Notes: a model not told the origin generated them from the letters alone. A DNA stretch of 64,000 bases from Anniella stebbinsi (GCA_029215795.1 JARDYH010000007.1:22641763-22705762), one strand, 5' to 3'; shown: positions 21,857 to 33,545, counted from the stretch's first letter. A program made the numbers and translations.

Positions 21857-22304
21857 ATCTGGTATTGTGATTGGACCAGTTGTCATATCCCAGGTTGGTG
21901 AGAACAGGGTGTTCAGTATTAAAACCCAACACATAAATATGCTCTGTGTAATCACATGCCATCTCAAGCAAGACACTATCTTGAAAGATAGCCCTAATAA
22001 CCTCAGAGGTCTTTGTTGACCATAGGGTGTGAGGATTTAGCCCAAATTTCTACTCAAAATAGTATTCATGTCTCCTCCAGGTGTTAGCTAGGCACACATA
22101 AATCTATCCTGTGCTTGCTTTTGGATATACATCAGAAGAACAATTCCCAAAAATGGGGTGGGAGATCTTGTTATGAAATCTTCATAGCTCATAAAATATG
22201 TCTACTATTCTAGGCTATTCCAGGTATTACCTGGTGTAATCCTCTCCCAACGCACCATCAAGTTGAAATGGTATGTCTTGAGGAAGCGCCTTCTCTAAGG
22301 TGAT
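21857..22304. other. unassigned, possibly L1 flank
   Basis: Lies downstream (in minus orientation) of the L1 ORF1 relic. I could not align it to L1 by eye and see no other feature. Confidence 0.35.
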
Positions 22305-23620
22305 TCTGTCACGCTTGGTCATCCTGAATGCATCTGTTTTGATCTCTGAATGAATCTCTGCAGACAAAATGGCTGACAGTTTGCACAGTCATACCAGTTT
22401 CTAAAGTGTGGGACCCCATTTTTCTTTTATTGAGCTGCTTTGGTGAGTGTTTTTCCCCTTCTTTCTGCCAGTTTCCAGACTCATTTTGATCTGGAATCTC
22501 ATTGATTCTGTCAGTCATGGTCTTCATTGTCTTCTGATAGCTCTACCCACATGGGGACCAGGATATCTAGAGCTTTGCATATTGCTGCTCCCTGGAAGTT
22601 TGTCGTGGTGACCATGGTTTTAACTTGATATTTCTAAGTTGTTCTATGAAGGGCTTGAATGCTCTACTGCAGTGAAATATGTCTGGGGCAAGATCTTGGA
22701 ATACTTGCATCATGGATCCTCTGTACTAATTATCATGGATTTTTTTTAGAACCTTCATAGTTTGCATTTCATGTGGCGATCTTGCAAAGCATACCATGAT
22801 ATCATGAAGCTTGTCTGGACTAGGAATGTGTGAATAAGCAAAATTTGAGCTTGCTGAAAATTCCATCTTGAAGCTCCGACACAAGTCCATATCAGATAGC
22901 AAGCCTTGCTCTTTTTTTCCACATGAAAATCTGTGTGTATTTGTGGGTTTATTTTCCAAACATATGCATCAATTGCACACATCTTTGACATGTATACATT
23001 TTTCCCATTGATTAAATAGTATTTTTGCACATTTTTCAGAAGTACTCATTTTGTCATCCATTCCCCCCCCCCCCCTTCAAATGTATGCATGACGTTGAAC
23101 ACATTTTGGGGGGATTTGTGAAACACATTGCAAACTTGGAAATGTATAGACTTCAACCACAGATTACATATAAGTCCATTTTCATTGGGTGAATCGTAAT
23201 AAAAAAATGAACTGAAAGACATTTCTCATTCATCCTTGCACTGAATGCACCCATTCAATATCCTGATGAGAAACTTGAAGATTGAGGAAAATTTCACCAA
23301 GCCAGGTCCTTAGGCAGGTTAGCATGTCATTGCCTTCCTCATGCTCTATGAATGCATACATTTAAACATCGACTCCTGTTTCCAACGTCCTCCACCTTGT
23401 CCTGTAGGGCAAGAGAGCCATAAGAGTTTTGAGTTTATTACCTTGGGCAAAGCTTTGGCCCGTAGACTTTTTCTCCCATCTTTTTGATGCTAGTCAATTT
23501 TAACGAAAGGGTGATCTGTTTTGCATCCAGTGGTTTGATAGTTCACTTCTAAGTCAATGTCATAGCTTTTTCAATGTATCATCAAGCTGACTGTGTCTCT
23601 TATATTTGGTGCCCTAGGGC
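22305..23620 (-). pseudogene. L1-like ORF1 relic split by a hAT-like MITE
   Basis: On the minus strand the family signatures come in the right order. At about 23450-23390, LQDKVEDVGNRSRCLN matches the end of the coiled coil ('LQDKVEDLENRSRRNNLRI'). Then 'EEGNDMLTCLRTWLGEIFL' appears across a frameshift, and near 23265-23245 'SHQDIEWVHS' matches 'IERVHR'. After the insertion, PDKLHDIMVCFARSPHEM (about 22820-22760) and 'MQVFQDLAPD' (about 22700) match the RRM and C-terminal domain. L1 ORF1p is an RNA-binding trimeric chaperone of the retrotransposon particle. This copy carries frameshifts, stops and the insertion, so it is dead. The upstream coiled coil is poorly preserved. Confidence 0.65.
22821..23238 (+). 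mobile_element. hAT-like MITE (family E) inside L1 ORF1
   Basis: Starts TAGGAATGTGTGAATAAGCA and ends near 'attcatccttg'. The copy at 39721-40144 has the same two ends in the opposite direction, which supports the boundaries. The 8-mers beside it (gtctggac / cactgaat) share only four positions, so the duplication has decayed. L1 ORF1 protein similarity resumes on both sides, which shows this block is an insertion. A C-run lies at 23063-23075. Confidence 0.65.
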
Positions 23621-25034
23621 TTAGAGAGGATTGGTGCCATGATGGAAGGCCCTCCTTTTGCAGAGGACCACAGGGATCTCGGTGAAAAGTTCGTTGTGAG
23701 ATCCCATTCATTTGAGCTCCATTTCATATACTGTGACACAGTATGTTTGCAACAGGTGATAAGACTTCTAGGCCACTTGTGAACTTTGGTAAAGTGTTGG
23801 TAAGTGGAGGGGAAACAGCTATAGGCTTCCATTTTGCCTTCAGGCAGGCCACATACACCCAACTGTTTTCTTCAGCTTCAGCAATGCTAATGGAAAGGCA
23901 TCCTCGCCTAAAAGGGTAAAGAAAACTATGTGTTACTAAAGGGAAAACACAGTGATGATGTTCCATGCAAGATGTTTAAATATACATAATTATATATCTA
24001 GTGAGCATCCTGTGTGTGAAATCAGTTTGCACGTTTTTTGTAATTTTGAATGTTACACAAAATAAAAACAAAACAAAACAAAAAACAAATAATTTAAAAA
24101 AACCAGCCTGATACATACATCTAGAAGTTGTAGTTTTTCCTCCAGGTATAGAAATAAATTAGTAGAAAAACTTTAAACTGCCTACCTGCTCTTAAAGGAA
24201 TAGAAGTAGCATTAATCCAAACAAATACCATCCGTAAAGCTATCAACTCCTAACATCACTTTGTGAAGGTGAAAAAGATAAATTATCCACAGCTTTTTTG
24301 GGACAGTCACAAACTATTTCTTTTAAGTGGCAGCAATTCTTTTAAAAAAAAGAAAAGAAGAAGAAGCAAAATGGACTACAGAAACTTAGGTCATAATAAA
24401 CATATTAGACTTTAAGGTCTAGAAGATTTCTAATTCTTTTAAATACATCATGAGAACATTTCTATAAATGCTCAAAGCCAGGAAAAAAGTCTAATCTAAA
24501 AAACAAACAAACCAGAATGTGCAACAAAAGAACATGCAAGGTTTTTGAATTGGGGGCGGCAGGGTTTAGTCGCTATGACAACAATGTCCACCCAAGTCTA
24601 AAGATGGAGGCCTGGAAGAAAATCCTGCTGACAGGCCCTATAGAGGATTGACAGAATGTTTAAAAATGGGAGAAGGATGGGGGAAATTAAAGGAAGGCAG
24701 GAAAGTGTCTTTTAATGTAGGCAGAGATAAAGCCAAGAACAAGAAATAGTGACTGCATTTTCAGTATGTTTCATTCCCGTAATCTCCCGCTCTCTTTCCC
24801 TTTTCATTGTACATATCTTACATCGCTGAAGTGTGGGTTCCCCTGAGGTGCATTCCATCAAGAGCAATTACACCGTACGTGAAAAAGTGACAAATATTGA
24901 AGCCTAACAGGCATCTTGTGAGGGAGTAACATAGTCTGCTTAATTCACATTGTTCTCCTCCAGCGCTCACTCTGGAAACTTCTTCATCTTATTTGTGAGC
25001 AATATTTTCTGTGTGTGGTGGGAGGGTGTATCTT
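23621..25034. other. unassigned intergenic sequence
   Basis: No gene recognised. A-rich runs occur near 24060-24105 and 24335-24370. Confidence 0.4.
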
Positions 25035-25205
25035 GCAGCTCAGACTTACTCATGTTTACTCAGGAGTAAAAACAACCTACTTGACAAGGCTTACTTTCTG
25101 AATAAATGTGCATAGGGCTACAGCTTTCCATGCCAAGCCTATGTCTGTTTACTTAGTGAACACAAAGGGTAGGTTTACTTCTGAGTAAGTGTGCACAGCA
25201 TCAGG
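25035..25205. repeat. family D interspersed repeat fragments
   Basis: 'catgtttactcaggagtaaa' and 'ttacttctgagtaagtgtgc' lie in an inverted arrangement and are typical of this squamate repeat. Confidence 0.5.
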
Positions 25206-25509
25206 AAGCACATATCTTTATCAAAGTGCATCCAGGGCACAACATAACACAAGCAAAATCATGGATGTAATGCCCCAGCACAGTGCACATGCTTTATTTT
25301 GGCTCAGTATCAACTTCATTATCATGCCAATTTGGGACAAGGCCCTCTTTTTCCTGATTTAAATTGATTTCAGCAAGGCATGCATTGATTTCACTTGATT
25401 TACTAAGGAACCTAGTTATGCAAGATCTAAATAAGCCTTCTATAAAATACTTAAAGGATTTCTACAGAGGCACTTTATTCCAGTTGCACGGAACAGGATT
25501 TAAAATAAT

Positions 25510-25605
25510 TTATACTGCAATTCTATGCTCTCTTAGTTGGGAATAATCCCCATTGAACTCAGGAGGCCATTCTTCTGAGTAAATATGCATAGGAGCAGAC
25601 TGTCT
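25510..25605. repeat. family D interspersed repeat
   Basis: 'aattctatgctctcttagtt', 'ccccattgaactcagga' and 'ctgagtaaatatgcatagga' reproduce the family pattern. Confidence 0.55.
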
Positions 25606-26003
25606 GGCTAACATAACATAAACTGCTACCAGTTTCTAAACCGGTTAATTTGGAACACTAAAACCTGCCAAGCGCACAGCTACATCATTGTTTTAACACG
25701 GTTACCCCCCCCTTTTTTCTACCTCTGATGAATGCATTTTACTCTATCCTTAGCATATATATGAATACATGGAAAGACAGAGCAGGAACACTTTCTCTGC
25801 CCATGTCCATGTTTTCAAACAAAACTCTGAACAAAGCCTATATGCATACAACTGAGTACATGCAAAATGCAGGGTTCCCAATCATCTGATGACACATGTA
25901 GTGGGATCTCTTCAGAACTTCACCTGACCAAGCCTTTATTTATTAGCTAGTTATTTGAACTACTTATATACCAGTTCTTATCATAAAATGTATTTATGGC
26001 TTT
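25606..26003. other. unassigned intergenic sequence
   Basis: No gene or repeat recognised; a short C-run lies near 25706. Confidence 0.4.
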
Positions 26004-26795
26004 AAGAGCCAGTGTAATGTAGAGGCTAGAGTGTTGGACTGGGAGTCAGGAGATCCGGGTTCTAGTCCCCATTCAGACACTGAAACCCACTGGGTGTCAT
26101 TACCAGGCCCCTTGGTGTGGGTGAAGAAGATTCAGACTATCAATCAGAATCAGATTCTGAAGCTGAAGAAACAGGACTAGAAACATCCCACATTACACAG
26201 GAAGTGGGGGAGGTATTTCTCTTAGGCTCTTCACCCGCCAGGGATGAATCTTCACATGACCTTATCGGTGAAAACATGAAAAACACAGTCTGTGGGAACT
26301 CAAGAATCCTCTGAGGGGGAGGAGACTTCAGAGCTAACCTATACCAGAGTACACCATAGGTTCAAACGGGTGGAGCTAAAGGCTAGACACTCGGCCAAAG
26401 GCTTCTTCGAAGAAATCCTCCTTGAAGTGAAAGGGTCTTAGGGAAAAGACCACCACCTTGGTTGAAAGAACTATTGTGTCATTTAGTTTAGGCAATTGTT
26501 AGCCTGGAGTAAGGTTCTTATGTTAAAGCTCTCTTGATGTGTAAAGAGGTGTTTGTTTACTGAATAAAGCTTTGTGGATTACTTGGCAGACCTCTTTATT
26601 TTCTCGCACTCCAGCAGGAGGGCTTGGACTCATGACCCTGGATGACTTGGGGCCAGTCACAGACTCTCAGCTCAACCTACCTTACAGGGTTGTTGTTGAG
26701 AGGATAAAAATGGAGAGGAGGATTATGTATGCCGCCTTGGGTTCCATGGAGGAAAACAGATGGGATATAAATGTAAATAAATAAATATAAATAAA
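26004..26795 (+). mobile_element. tRNA-derived SINE (Sauria-like) split by a solo LTR
   Basis: The head at 26004-26094 carries A-box-like and B-box sequence (ggttctagtcc at 26058-26068). The body resumes at about 26643 with 'acttggggccagtcacagac', then 'gggttgttgttgagaggata' and an (ATAAATAA)n tail to 26795. The split falls inside 'cactgggtg-acttggggcc', which is continuous in typical copies. Without the LTR it is about 250 bp, normal for the family. Confidence 0.8.
26095..26637 (+). mobile_element. solo LTR (family L) inside the SINE
   Basis: Starts TGTCATTACCAGG and ends 'gactcatgacc'. Flanks ctggg (26090-26094) and ctgga (26638-26642) are a slightly decayed 5-bp duplication. An AATAAA lies near 26563 and the end segment 'tttgtggattacttggcaga' matches the LTR at 28421-28964, which has almost the same length (543 and 544 bp). 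The open frame at 26117-26314 is acidic and Ser/Glu-rich and is probably incidental LTR sequence. Confidence 0.75.
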
Positions 26796-26844
26796 TAAAG
26801 GGAAAAATAATGTCCCAAAATATTTGCAGGGGACATGATAAGAC

Positions 26845-27100
26845 TAATCAACACCCCAGTTTATAATCTAGCTGCCATGTTTTTATTAACTGCATTTTCC
26901 AAAGTGTCTTTAAGGGCAGCTCTAAGTCTTCCCAATATCAAACATAACCAAATTGCAATAAAAGTTATTTTTAGCACAAAGGCAAGCACTCTTGTCTGCT
27001 GTACAAGAATCACATCCCCAACATCTATCATGTTGTACTTATGGTTGGGAACATCATTTTGCACATTTTCCCCTAAGGGGCAAAATATCGGTTTTGGGGC
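26845..27100 (-). mobile_element. possible decayed LINE ORF2 fragment
   Basis: The text 'ctgccatgtttttattaact' with 'ccaaagtgtctttaagggca' lines up with the antisense of the LINE coding region at 55160-55215 (ctgtattttgcacaagctgc ... ccaaaccatcttcaaaggta). The rest is too diverged to follow. Confidence 0.3.
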
Positions 27101-27129
27101 CATAGCTAAGTTTCCCTTTGTCCATTCTG

Positions 27130-28416
27130 CCCCAAATTTTGCACCTTAGTAGTACTTGAAGGCCAGGTGGTGACCCAAAGGTCAAACAAATCTGAAAGGT
27201 AGTCATATTTGCAAAGACAGAGCAATAACCTTATTGGCCATTAAACCTCATAGTATCATTTCTGAGGGCCAAAATGCACATGCCTAGCATTTTTCTATAG
27301 CCACTATCGGGGGGGGGGGGGAGAGGCATAATTGGGAATGGATGGTAAAGAGGACTAAATATTCCTTAGTTGCTTCAGTCCTGCTGAAAATGCTTCAGTC
27401 CCCTTCTCAAAGCTGTTATTCACATTGTGAGGAAAACTCCATTTCAGGCAAGCAGTGGGGTGGAGGAGGATTTCTGTCTTGTAATTTGGCCCTGAATACT
27501 GTTTAATGCACTTGAAGTGAGATGTGTCAGTGAGTCTGCAGGATGTAGCAAAGGTTACAAATGGGATTTTGTATTGCGAGGGGATCAAGAAATGACTAGT
27601 GCAGGTGGAAGGAAATTAAAAACCATGATACGACATCCTGAATATATCTATACTTCAAAACAGGAGGAGACTTGCTGTTCTCCTCTGCTGCCATGAGGTC
27701 CCCCCTGACCTAAATCTGGTCCTCCTTTACACAGGCATTTAACTTTACATTTATTCTTTGCTCAGATTATTTTTCAAGCAATGTCTCTTCATTTCACATG
27801 AGATTAAAGCCCTCCCAGTTCAGCCAGAGGCCCACGATGCAACTTTTTTTTTCCAATTTAATTTCACAAGTTAATGGTACAGTTACATCTCAGTCTCTTA
27901 AATGTAAGCAGCAGGAGAACTGTTCTTTCTCCCATTCATCCATTCCATTTCCTCTAAACATTCTAGCCTCCACCTAGTTTAATCTAAAACAAAGCCCTTC
28001 CAGCTTACGGTGCTTTTAAGACTATCTGACAAAAGAAGAAGTTGAAAGGTAGTTAATTTGGTATAGAAAGCCATAGTGCCGGCGAAAGCAGTGTGTGCCA
28101 GAGACCCTGCTGCCTGTCAGAGAAGACCACCAAAGGAAATAAAAGAAGATAAAAGACAGTGACCTAGATGGCAGCTACAGAAATAGTGGTTTACACAGAG
28201 TCTTGAGGAAAGCCAAAGGAAGTGCTGTCTGGGGGTGACACCATTAGCAAACCCTTGGACAGCTGATCGGTAGGCAGATTTCGTAGACTTGTCGTTTCCT
28301 TTCTGCTCTCAAGTCTGAAAGTCCTCAGAGAAAAAAGTTATTTTCTGTTTGCGTTGGCTTACGGGTAATGCTCAAATTGAAAAAAAAAATACAGAATCTA
28401 TTTTTAGACTTGCTGT
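27130..28416. other. unassigned intergenic sequence
   Basis: G-run at 27309-27320. Otherwise no gene or repeat recognised. Confidence 0.4.
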
Positions 28417-28420
28417 CATG

Positions 28421-28964
28421 TGTCATGATCAGGCCTGCTCTTCCTAATGTGAGGAAGGGGTTTTGGAGGGTCAATCAGACTCAAGAAGAAGAAGAAGAAG
28501 AAGAAGAAGGAATTTATCAGCCAATACAGGAAGCATAGGAGATTCTCCAAGACTCTTCAGGAATCAAGAAAGAATCTTCCCATGAGCTTACTGTGGAGAA
28601 TGAAGACAGCTCAGAAACCAATTCAGCCTCTGTCTGAGGGAGAGGGAACACTGGAGTTGACAGGGTTAAGCAGTCAGAGTTGAGAGGAGGTGGGAGGTGG
28701 CCTCTTAGGGTATTGGCTTGCAGAACAATCCTCCTGAAAGACCCTTCCTGAGCTAAAGTGTCTGTTGGATTGTAAGTAACAGTCCTGCTTTAGTTGAAGG
28801 CAACTGCCTAGCTTTATTAGCCAAATTAGTTTTAGAGGATAGCTCCTAGCATTCACATCCCCTTCAGGTGTTAATTGATGTATATTTGTTGAATAAAACT
28901 TTGTGGATTACACAGCAGACATCTTTATTGTCTTGCATCAGCGGGAAGGCGTGGAATCATGACA
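28421..28964 (+). mobile_element. solo LTR (family L)
   Basis: Starts TGTCATGATCAGG and ends 'ggaatcatgaca', so the ends are inverted copies (TGTCATGA / TCATGACA). 'catg' flanks it at 28417-28420 and 28965-28968. AATAAA sits near 28891 before 'actttgtggattacacagca', matching the copy at 26095-26637. An (AAG)n run (about 28483-28508) has expanded inside it. Confidence 0.75.
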
Positions 28965-29044
28965 CATGGTACCTAAAGGAAGAAAGGTACAATGATATGA
29001 ATTTAAATTGTTTTGTTTAACTTTATGAAAAGAATGGGTGAGTT

Positions 29045-29112
29045 GGGAAGAAGAAGAAGAAGAGGAGGAGGAGGAGGAGGAGGAGGAGGGGGAGGAGGAG
29101 GAGGAGGAGAGT
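29045..29112. repeat. (AAG/GAG)n purine tract
   Basis: About 65 bp of almost pure purine made of AAG then GAG units. The Gly-rich and Pro-rich frames across it are artefacts. Confidence 0.9.
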
Positions 29113-30370
29113 ATGTTGCATTGATTGGCTTACAAGTTAAGACAAGATCAATATTGTTAGAAAAAATGGAAATAAAACTAAAAAGAAACAACTTTGGCAC
29201 TGCAATACACAATGGTTCAGACTCAAACACTATCTGAAATAAAACTGCACAATCCCTGGAGAATGAACTCCACAACCTCAGTGCTATCTCCAAGGTAGCA
29301 GTTTCAGAGGTTTCTGATTTAAATTGGGGAACTGGCACAATCAGAAAGTGTGAATACATGCCTATCCCCCAGCATTTACTTTGAAGCAAGGGGAAAAAAA
29401 AACATTGGGAGATGCATGATCCACAAGAAGAAAAGATTCAAGCACAAAACAAGTCCTATCTCACCTGAAATGATGATAGATGTATCAGCTGCAAGGAATA
29501 TTATGGAGATGTTCAGGTGTGTGATGGGTGGGAAGAATTGTAAATAAGGAGAATGGAAGGAAATTCAATGCACTAACGGCTAGGTATGGGGTAGGAACAC
29601 CATGTTCACCCTGAAATTGATCAGGACCTCTTGAAGTAGTTCAGTGTTTTCTCAGGCTGATGAAGATACTCAAATCCCTCTGTTGAACCTATGTGGCAGA
29701 ATTGTCAGATAGCCTCAAAGAGTCCGATAAATCTTGGGGTGAGAAATAAATGGTCAAATATCTTTCCGGGGCCAAATCAATACTCCGCTTAATACTGCAA
29801 GTCCAGCAAGATGAATTAGCTCTGCACAGCCAGCAGCTAAGAGTGTTTAAATGGCAGGGGAATGTAGGAATGAATATTAGGGATGGATCAGTTTCTCGTT
29901 ATTCCAGGTTTTTTAAAAATCATTTTTGTTAATTATGCGTTTCAATAATACAAAACAAACTAACATAAAAACTCAAGTATAACTATTGTATATACTTTTA
30001 AAGCCTCAGTTTCAAATATGACAACATTCTAAAATAATCCAAAACTGAGTAAATTACAAATAGATTTCAGTAAAGGCTGACCAAATATTCATTATCCCAA
30101 TCTTAATTCAGTTTGTATCAAGCTATGAAAATTTTTCCAATCATCAGTTTGGTTTGTCCAAACTTCAAAGGTGGTTTTTTTCTTTTTAATCAAAAAGTTG
30201 GATGAAAGTGTTCTCACATTTCTCCAAATACATACATTTTATATACAATTTTGCCTAATATACACACTTATGCAAGCAATTTTCTTAGTATACTATATAT
30301 TTTAAAATCTTTTCACTAAATAATAGGTAATATTAGGTAATTCACACTAAAATGTAAACCAAACATCATG
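29113..30370. other. AT-rich sequence, possibly a LINE 3' UTR relic
   Basis: The part from about 29905 to 30350 is A/T-rich with strand-asymmetric runs, and reads on the minus strand like the 3' UTR of an L1-type element, but I cannot place it firmly. The remainder is unassigned. Confidence 0.3.
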
Positions 30371-30374
30371 TCTA

Positions 30375-30620
30375 ATAGATATTGATTACCTTATCCTCCA
30401 TAAATTTGTTTGATCCCCTTTTGAAGCTGTCCAAATTAGTGATCATTACTATATCTTATGGTAGAAAATTTCTTAGCATAACTATGCACTCTGTGAAGGA
30501 GTACTTTTTTATCTGTCCTAAATCTTCTACCGTTCAGCTTCTTTGGATGACCCAGGCTTTTACACTTATGAGAGAGATTTCTTTATCAAAAGAAAGAAGC
30601 TACACTGCTACTACCAGTAA
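30375..30620 (+). repeat. interspersed repeat of the 'ENLARGED SINE/CR1-tail' type (family S), 3' part
   Basis: 'gatccccttttgaagctgtc', 'actatgcactctgtgaagga' and 'ctgtcctaaatcttctaccg' follow the order of a common squamate repeat, here the downstream half. The upstream half is seen at 34718-35005 (same strand) and 39175-39425 (opposite strand). The family label is mine; class (CR1-type LINE tail or long SINE) is not certain. Confidence 0.55.
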
Positions 30621-30639
30621 TGATGAGCCCCACTCCTAA

Positions 30640-31500
30640 GAAATGGCTGGATAATTTATCTTCCACCTGGAGAAAGTCAGTGAAACTGTCCTCCCCAATT
30701 TCTCTACCCACAACTAATGTAGAAAATCTCAATAGGTTGTTTGTGCAAAGCTAAAAATCCGTTAAACCACTTTGGAAGGAGAGGATATAATTTCTGAATT
30801 TGGTATTGAAATCAAATTCTTTTTGATTCCAAATAAAAGCCTTCAGTCCCATCATACTTTTCCTCTTTTGGCAACAATTCATTTGATGGGATTCTTGAGC
30901 CAATTTATTGCATGAACGAAACACTGCCATGTCCAGAATTGTATGCTGCATATCCTCTGCATGGAAACTCTGCATAATTAGAATGTCCATACCGAGGATC
31001 ATTGGAAATCCCTTTGCTAGAAGATACTTTGCTTTAATGACTCCCCAAGGATCAACCAAAAGGGGGAAGAAAACAGTATACATGGAAAGAGAGAGAGAGA
31101 GAGAATTTCCAGCTGAAATGAAATGAGAACTGATTTCCTAAGCAGTTTGAGTGAACTCTGGAAAAGCTTATAAAGCCTTTGACTTCTTGTTGATGCAGCC
31201 AAAGTCTTGATAAAACTGTGCATTGAACTTTTCTAATTATATCATAGTTGAATTGCAATTAATATGCAAATGGAGACATAAAGTCAGACTTATCACACAT
31301 AGCTATCAGTGCTAGCAATCAGGCACCACTAATCTAGGCCCTTTGAAAGTCTCCTGAGGAACTGTTTCTCGTTCTATTTCTCTTCGTGTTTTAGCTTCCT
31401 CAGTCTCGAGGAACATTTTTAAGCAGCCCAAAATGGGGAGGGAAGGGAAGTGAACAGCACTCCCAATCACTAAAGCTCCACTGCCAGATACCAATGACTC
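30640..31500. other. unassigned intergenic sequence
   Basis: No gene recognised. A short (GA)n run lies at about 31087-31103. Confidence 0.4.
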
Positions 31501-31508
31501 ATTTAATT

Positions 31509-31827
31509 AGGCTGACCATATGAAAAGGAGGACAGGGCTCTTGTAACTTTAACAGTTGCAGAGAAAAGGGAATTTCAGCCAGTGTCATTTGTATGCAATT
31601 AGTCCCTGGTGAAATTCCCTCTTCATCACAACAGTTAAAGTTGCAGGCACTATACTAGAGTGACCATATACAAAAGAAGGCAGGGCCCCTGCAACTTTAA
31701 CTGTTGTGATGAAGAGGGGATTTCACCAGGAACTAATTGCATACAAATGACACTGGCTGAAATTCCCTTTTCTCTACAACTGTTAAAGTTACATGAGCCC
31801 TGTCCTCCTTTTCATATGGTCAGCCTA
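31509..31827. mobile_element. intact palindromic hAT-like MITE (family H)
   Basis: 319 bp, almost entirely an inverted repeat: AGGCTGACCATATGAAAAGG at the left and its near-complement ending CAGCCTA at the right. It has perfect 8-bp flanks atttaatt (31501-31508 and 31828-31835). The centre lies near 31655-31665. It serves as the uninterrupted reference for the copy split by the LTR at 20564-21665. Confidence 0.9.
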
Positions 31828-31835
31828 ATTTAATT

Positions 31836-32093
31836 CAATTTAATGGATATTATTTATGTTCCACATTTTAGAGATGAGCCCTTACAAAGCATCTTCCATC
31901 CTATATATGTAACATCATAATATTTCATAAAATAATGTAAAACCTCAAAAATACAATGCCACAGACAGAATAAAAAATCATCAGTAAAAATAAATGATAA
32001 AAAGCAGCAGAATATTAACAAGGAAGAGCATCCAGCTGTCCTATCTCATGGCCCTGGGTTAAGGTTATTTTTGTAACCTGGGCAGGATCCTGC
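31836..32093. other. unassigned AT-rich spacer
   Basis: AT-rich, no feature recognised. Confidence 0.4.
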
Positions 32094-32320
32094 TTTATTT
32101 ATTTATTTATATTGCATTTGTATACAGCCCCATAGCCATAGCTCTCTGGGTGGTTTACATAAGATTAAAACATTTAGAAACAATATAAAAAAATAAAACT
32201 GGAAAATATACAATATATAAATACATTTAAAACCATTATGACAACTTAAACAGCTATATGCCAAACAAACAAACAAACAAACAAACAAAAACCAGGCTCA
32301 TCAGATATTGCTAATGATAT
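32094..32320 (-). mobile_element. LINE (L2/CR1-like) 3' end, minus strand
   Basis: (TTTA)n, 'cagccccatagccatagctc', then AAAC-rich sequence with (CAAA)n at 32262-32288 and 'ggctcatcagatattgct'. The last words match the LINE at 53822-55661 near 54030. It abuts a family A half-copy and may have split it. Confidence 0.7.
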
Positions 32321-32321
32321 T

Positions 32322-32412
32322 GAAGTGAACTGTTGGGGCTCATGACACATAACATATACCATTTTCAAACCACTTTCAATATGTTATATCCTGCTTGGTG
32401 TAGATCTGGCCC
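32322..32412. repeat. family A MITE, right half
   Basis: 'ttgaagtgaactgttggggc' to 'tcctgcttggtgtagatctg'; the same order is seen at 36580-36674. Confidence 0.6.
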
Positions 32413-32432
32413 TGTACTCTCTGAGCAAAAGT

Positions 32433-33545
32433 GTAAGGATCTATGCCTCCTTAAGAATTCCCCTTCCTTCTTTTTACCTTTACCTTCCCAGTAATGTGGG
32501 GTTTAGGCTGTAGATGTGGGGTAAGTTACACTCCAAATGTTTGTGGCGTAACACAACATTTTACTAGTAAAGTAAAGCAAGTGAAATACAACTAAAGGTA
32601 TTTAGAGCCGATCTACATACGAGTTTTTTGACGTTTTATAAGGTTTATGAAAACACTTTGGGCCACATGACGCACTCCCTATAACGTTGTGTATCTGAGG
32701 TTTTTTAAAACTCACTTCACTTATATACAACGGTTTCACTTTTAATAAATCGTTTTAAGTAAAATAATGTGTCCTTCCTTACCATTTGTGATTCATGGGG
32801 GCAGTTCTTCCTTTACTGGTGCCCAAATGCTTAGCAGTTGATTGGTGGGGATGAAAGAGGAAGTGGGCAACTGAACTACAACACCCACAATTCTTAGCCC
32901 TATACTCGCTAGGGAATGACAGAGGAACTAAGAAGGAAGTGGGTGACTGAACTACAACCCCCACAATGCCTTGCCCTAAACTCATTGTAAAAACGAAAGA
33001 GAAAGAGACAGGGCAGAACAGTGTGTGACCGCACACGCCGCTTTAAAAACTGAAGACTGTTCTCCTGTAACGTGAGTACTCAGTAATGTGACCTAAGACG
33101 TTTTAGAACGCACCTATTTGGAACATTTTAAAATACTTTTTAAAACGTTCCAAAGGACTGTGTAGATCGGCTCTAAGTCAATTGAGCTGAATGATACAAA
33201 GGAATTTAAACCAAATATGAGTTGAAAAAGCACACGTCCTTTTACCCTAAGCTGCTTCTTTCTGCTCCTTCCATAAGCACTGGAGTTTCTCTGGCCCTGG
33301 CCTGTTCTGCCCTAGTTCTCGTCTGGCTCGCTCACTCTTTTATACCCTCTTCTTCTAAAACAGAAAGTTCCCAGTTTGAGGAAATGAAACTTAACCAAGG
33401 AATGAACCTTAACTGGAGAAATTAAACTACCCCTCCTTTCAAGGATATCCCCTCTCAACATAAACCCCCCCCCACTCCTCTAGGCCTAAGTTTATTACCT
33501 CAACTCTGCAGGCCTCAAACTTTAACACACTGTATTTGGCTTTAC
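32433..33545. repeat. interspersed repeat (family R), split by MITE B
   Basis: Shares 'ggggtttaggctgtag', 'tactagtaaagtaaagcaag', 'aaggtattta', 'ccctaagctgc', 'aaaacagaaagt' and 'gaaatgaaact' in the same order with 59705-60235, which lacks the MITE. The size after removing the MITE (about 540 bp) and the single-copy body would fit a solo LTR, but I could not define TG...CA ends. Confidence 0.6.
32603..33175. mobile_element. palindrome-ended MITE (family B), copy 1
   Basis: Ends TAGAGCCGATCTACA and 'tgtgtagatcggctcta' are inverted copies, and the subterminal parts continue the inversion (gacgttttataaggt / acgttttagaacgc). The interior holds two tandem copies of a unit of about 75 bp around 'ctgaactacaac(a/c)cccacaa'. 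Comparison with 59871-59885 gives the empty target and shows essentially no target duplication. Copy 2 is at 49397-49969 and is very similar. Confidence 0.75.

Noticed and set aside
26117..26314. 65-codon acidic frame as a small gene
   Set aside because: Entirely inside the solo LTR at 26095-26637; no conservation evidence, and LTRs often hold chance frames.
29003..29389. 128-codon frame with poly-Pro run
   Set aside because: Created by the (AAG/GAG)n microsatellite.
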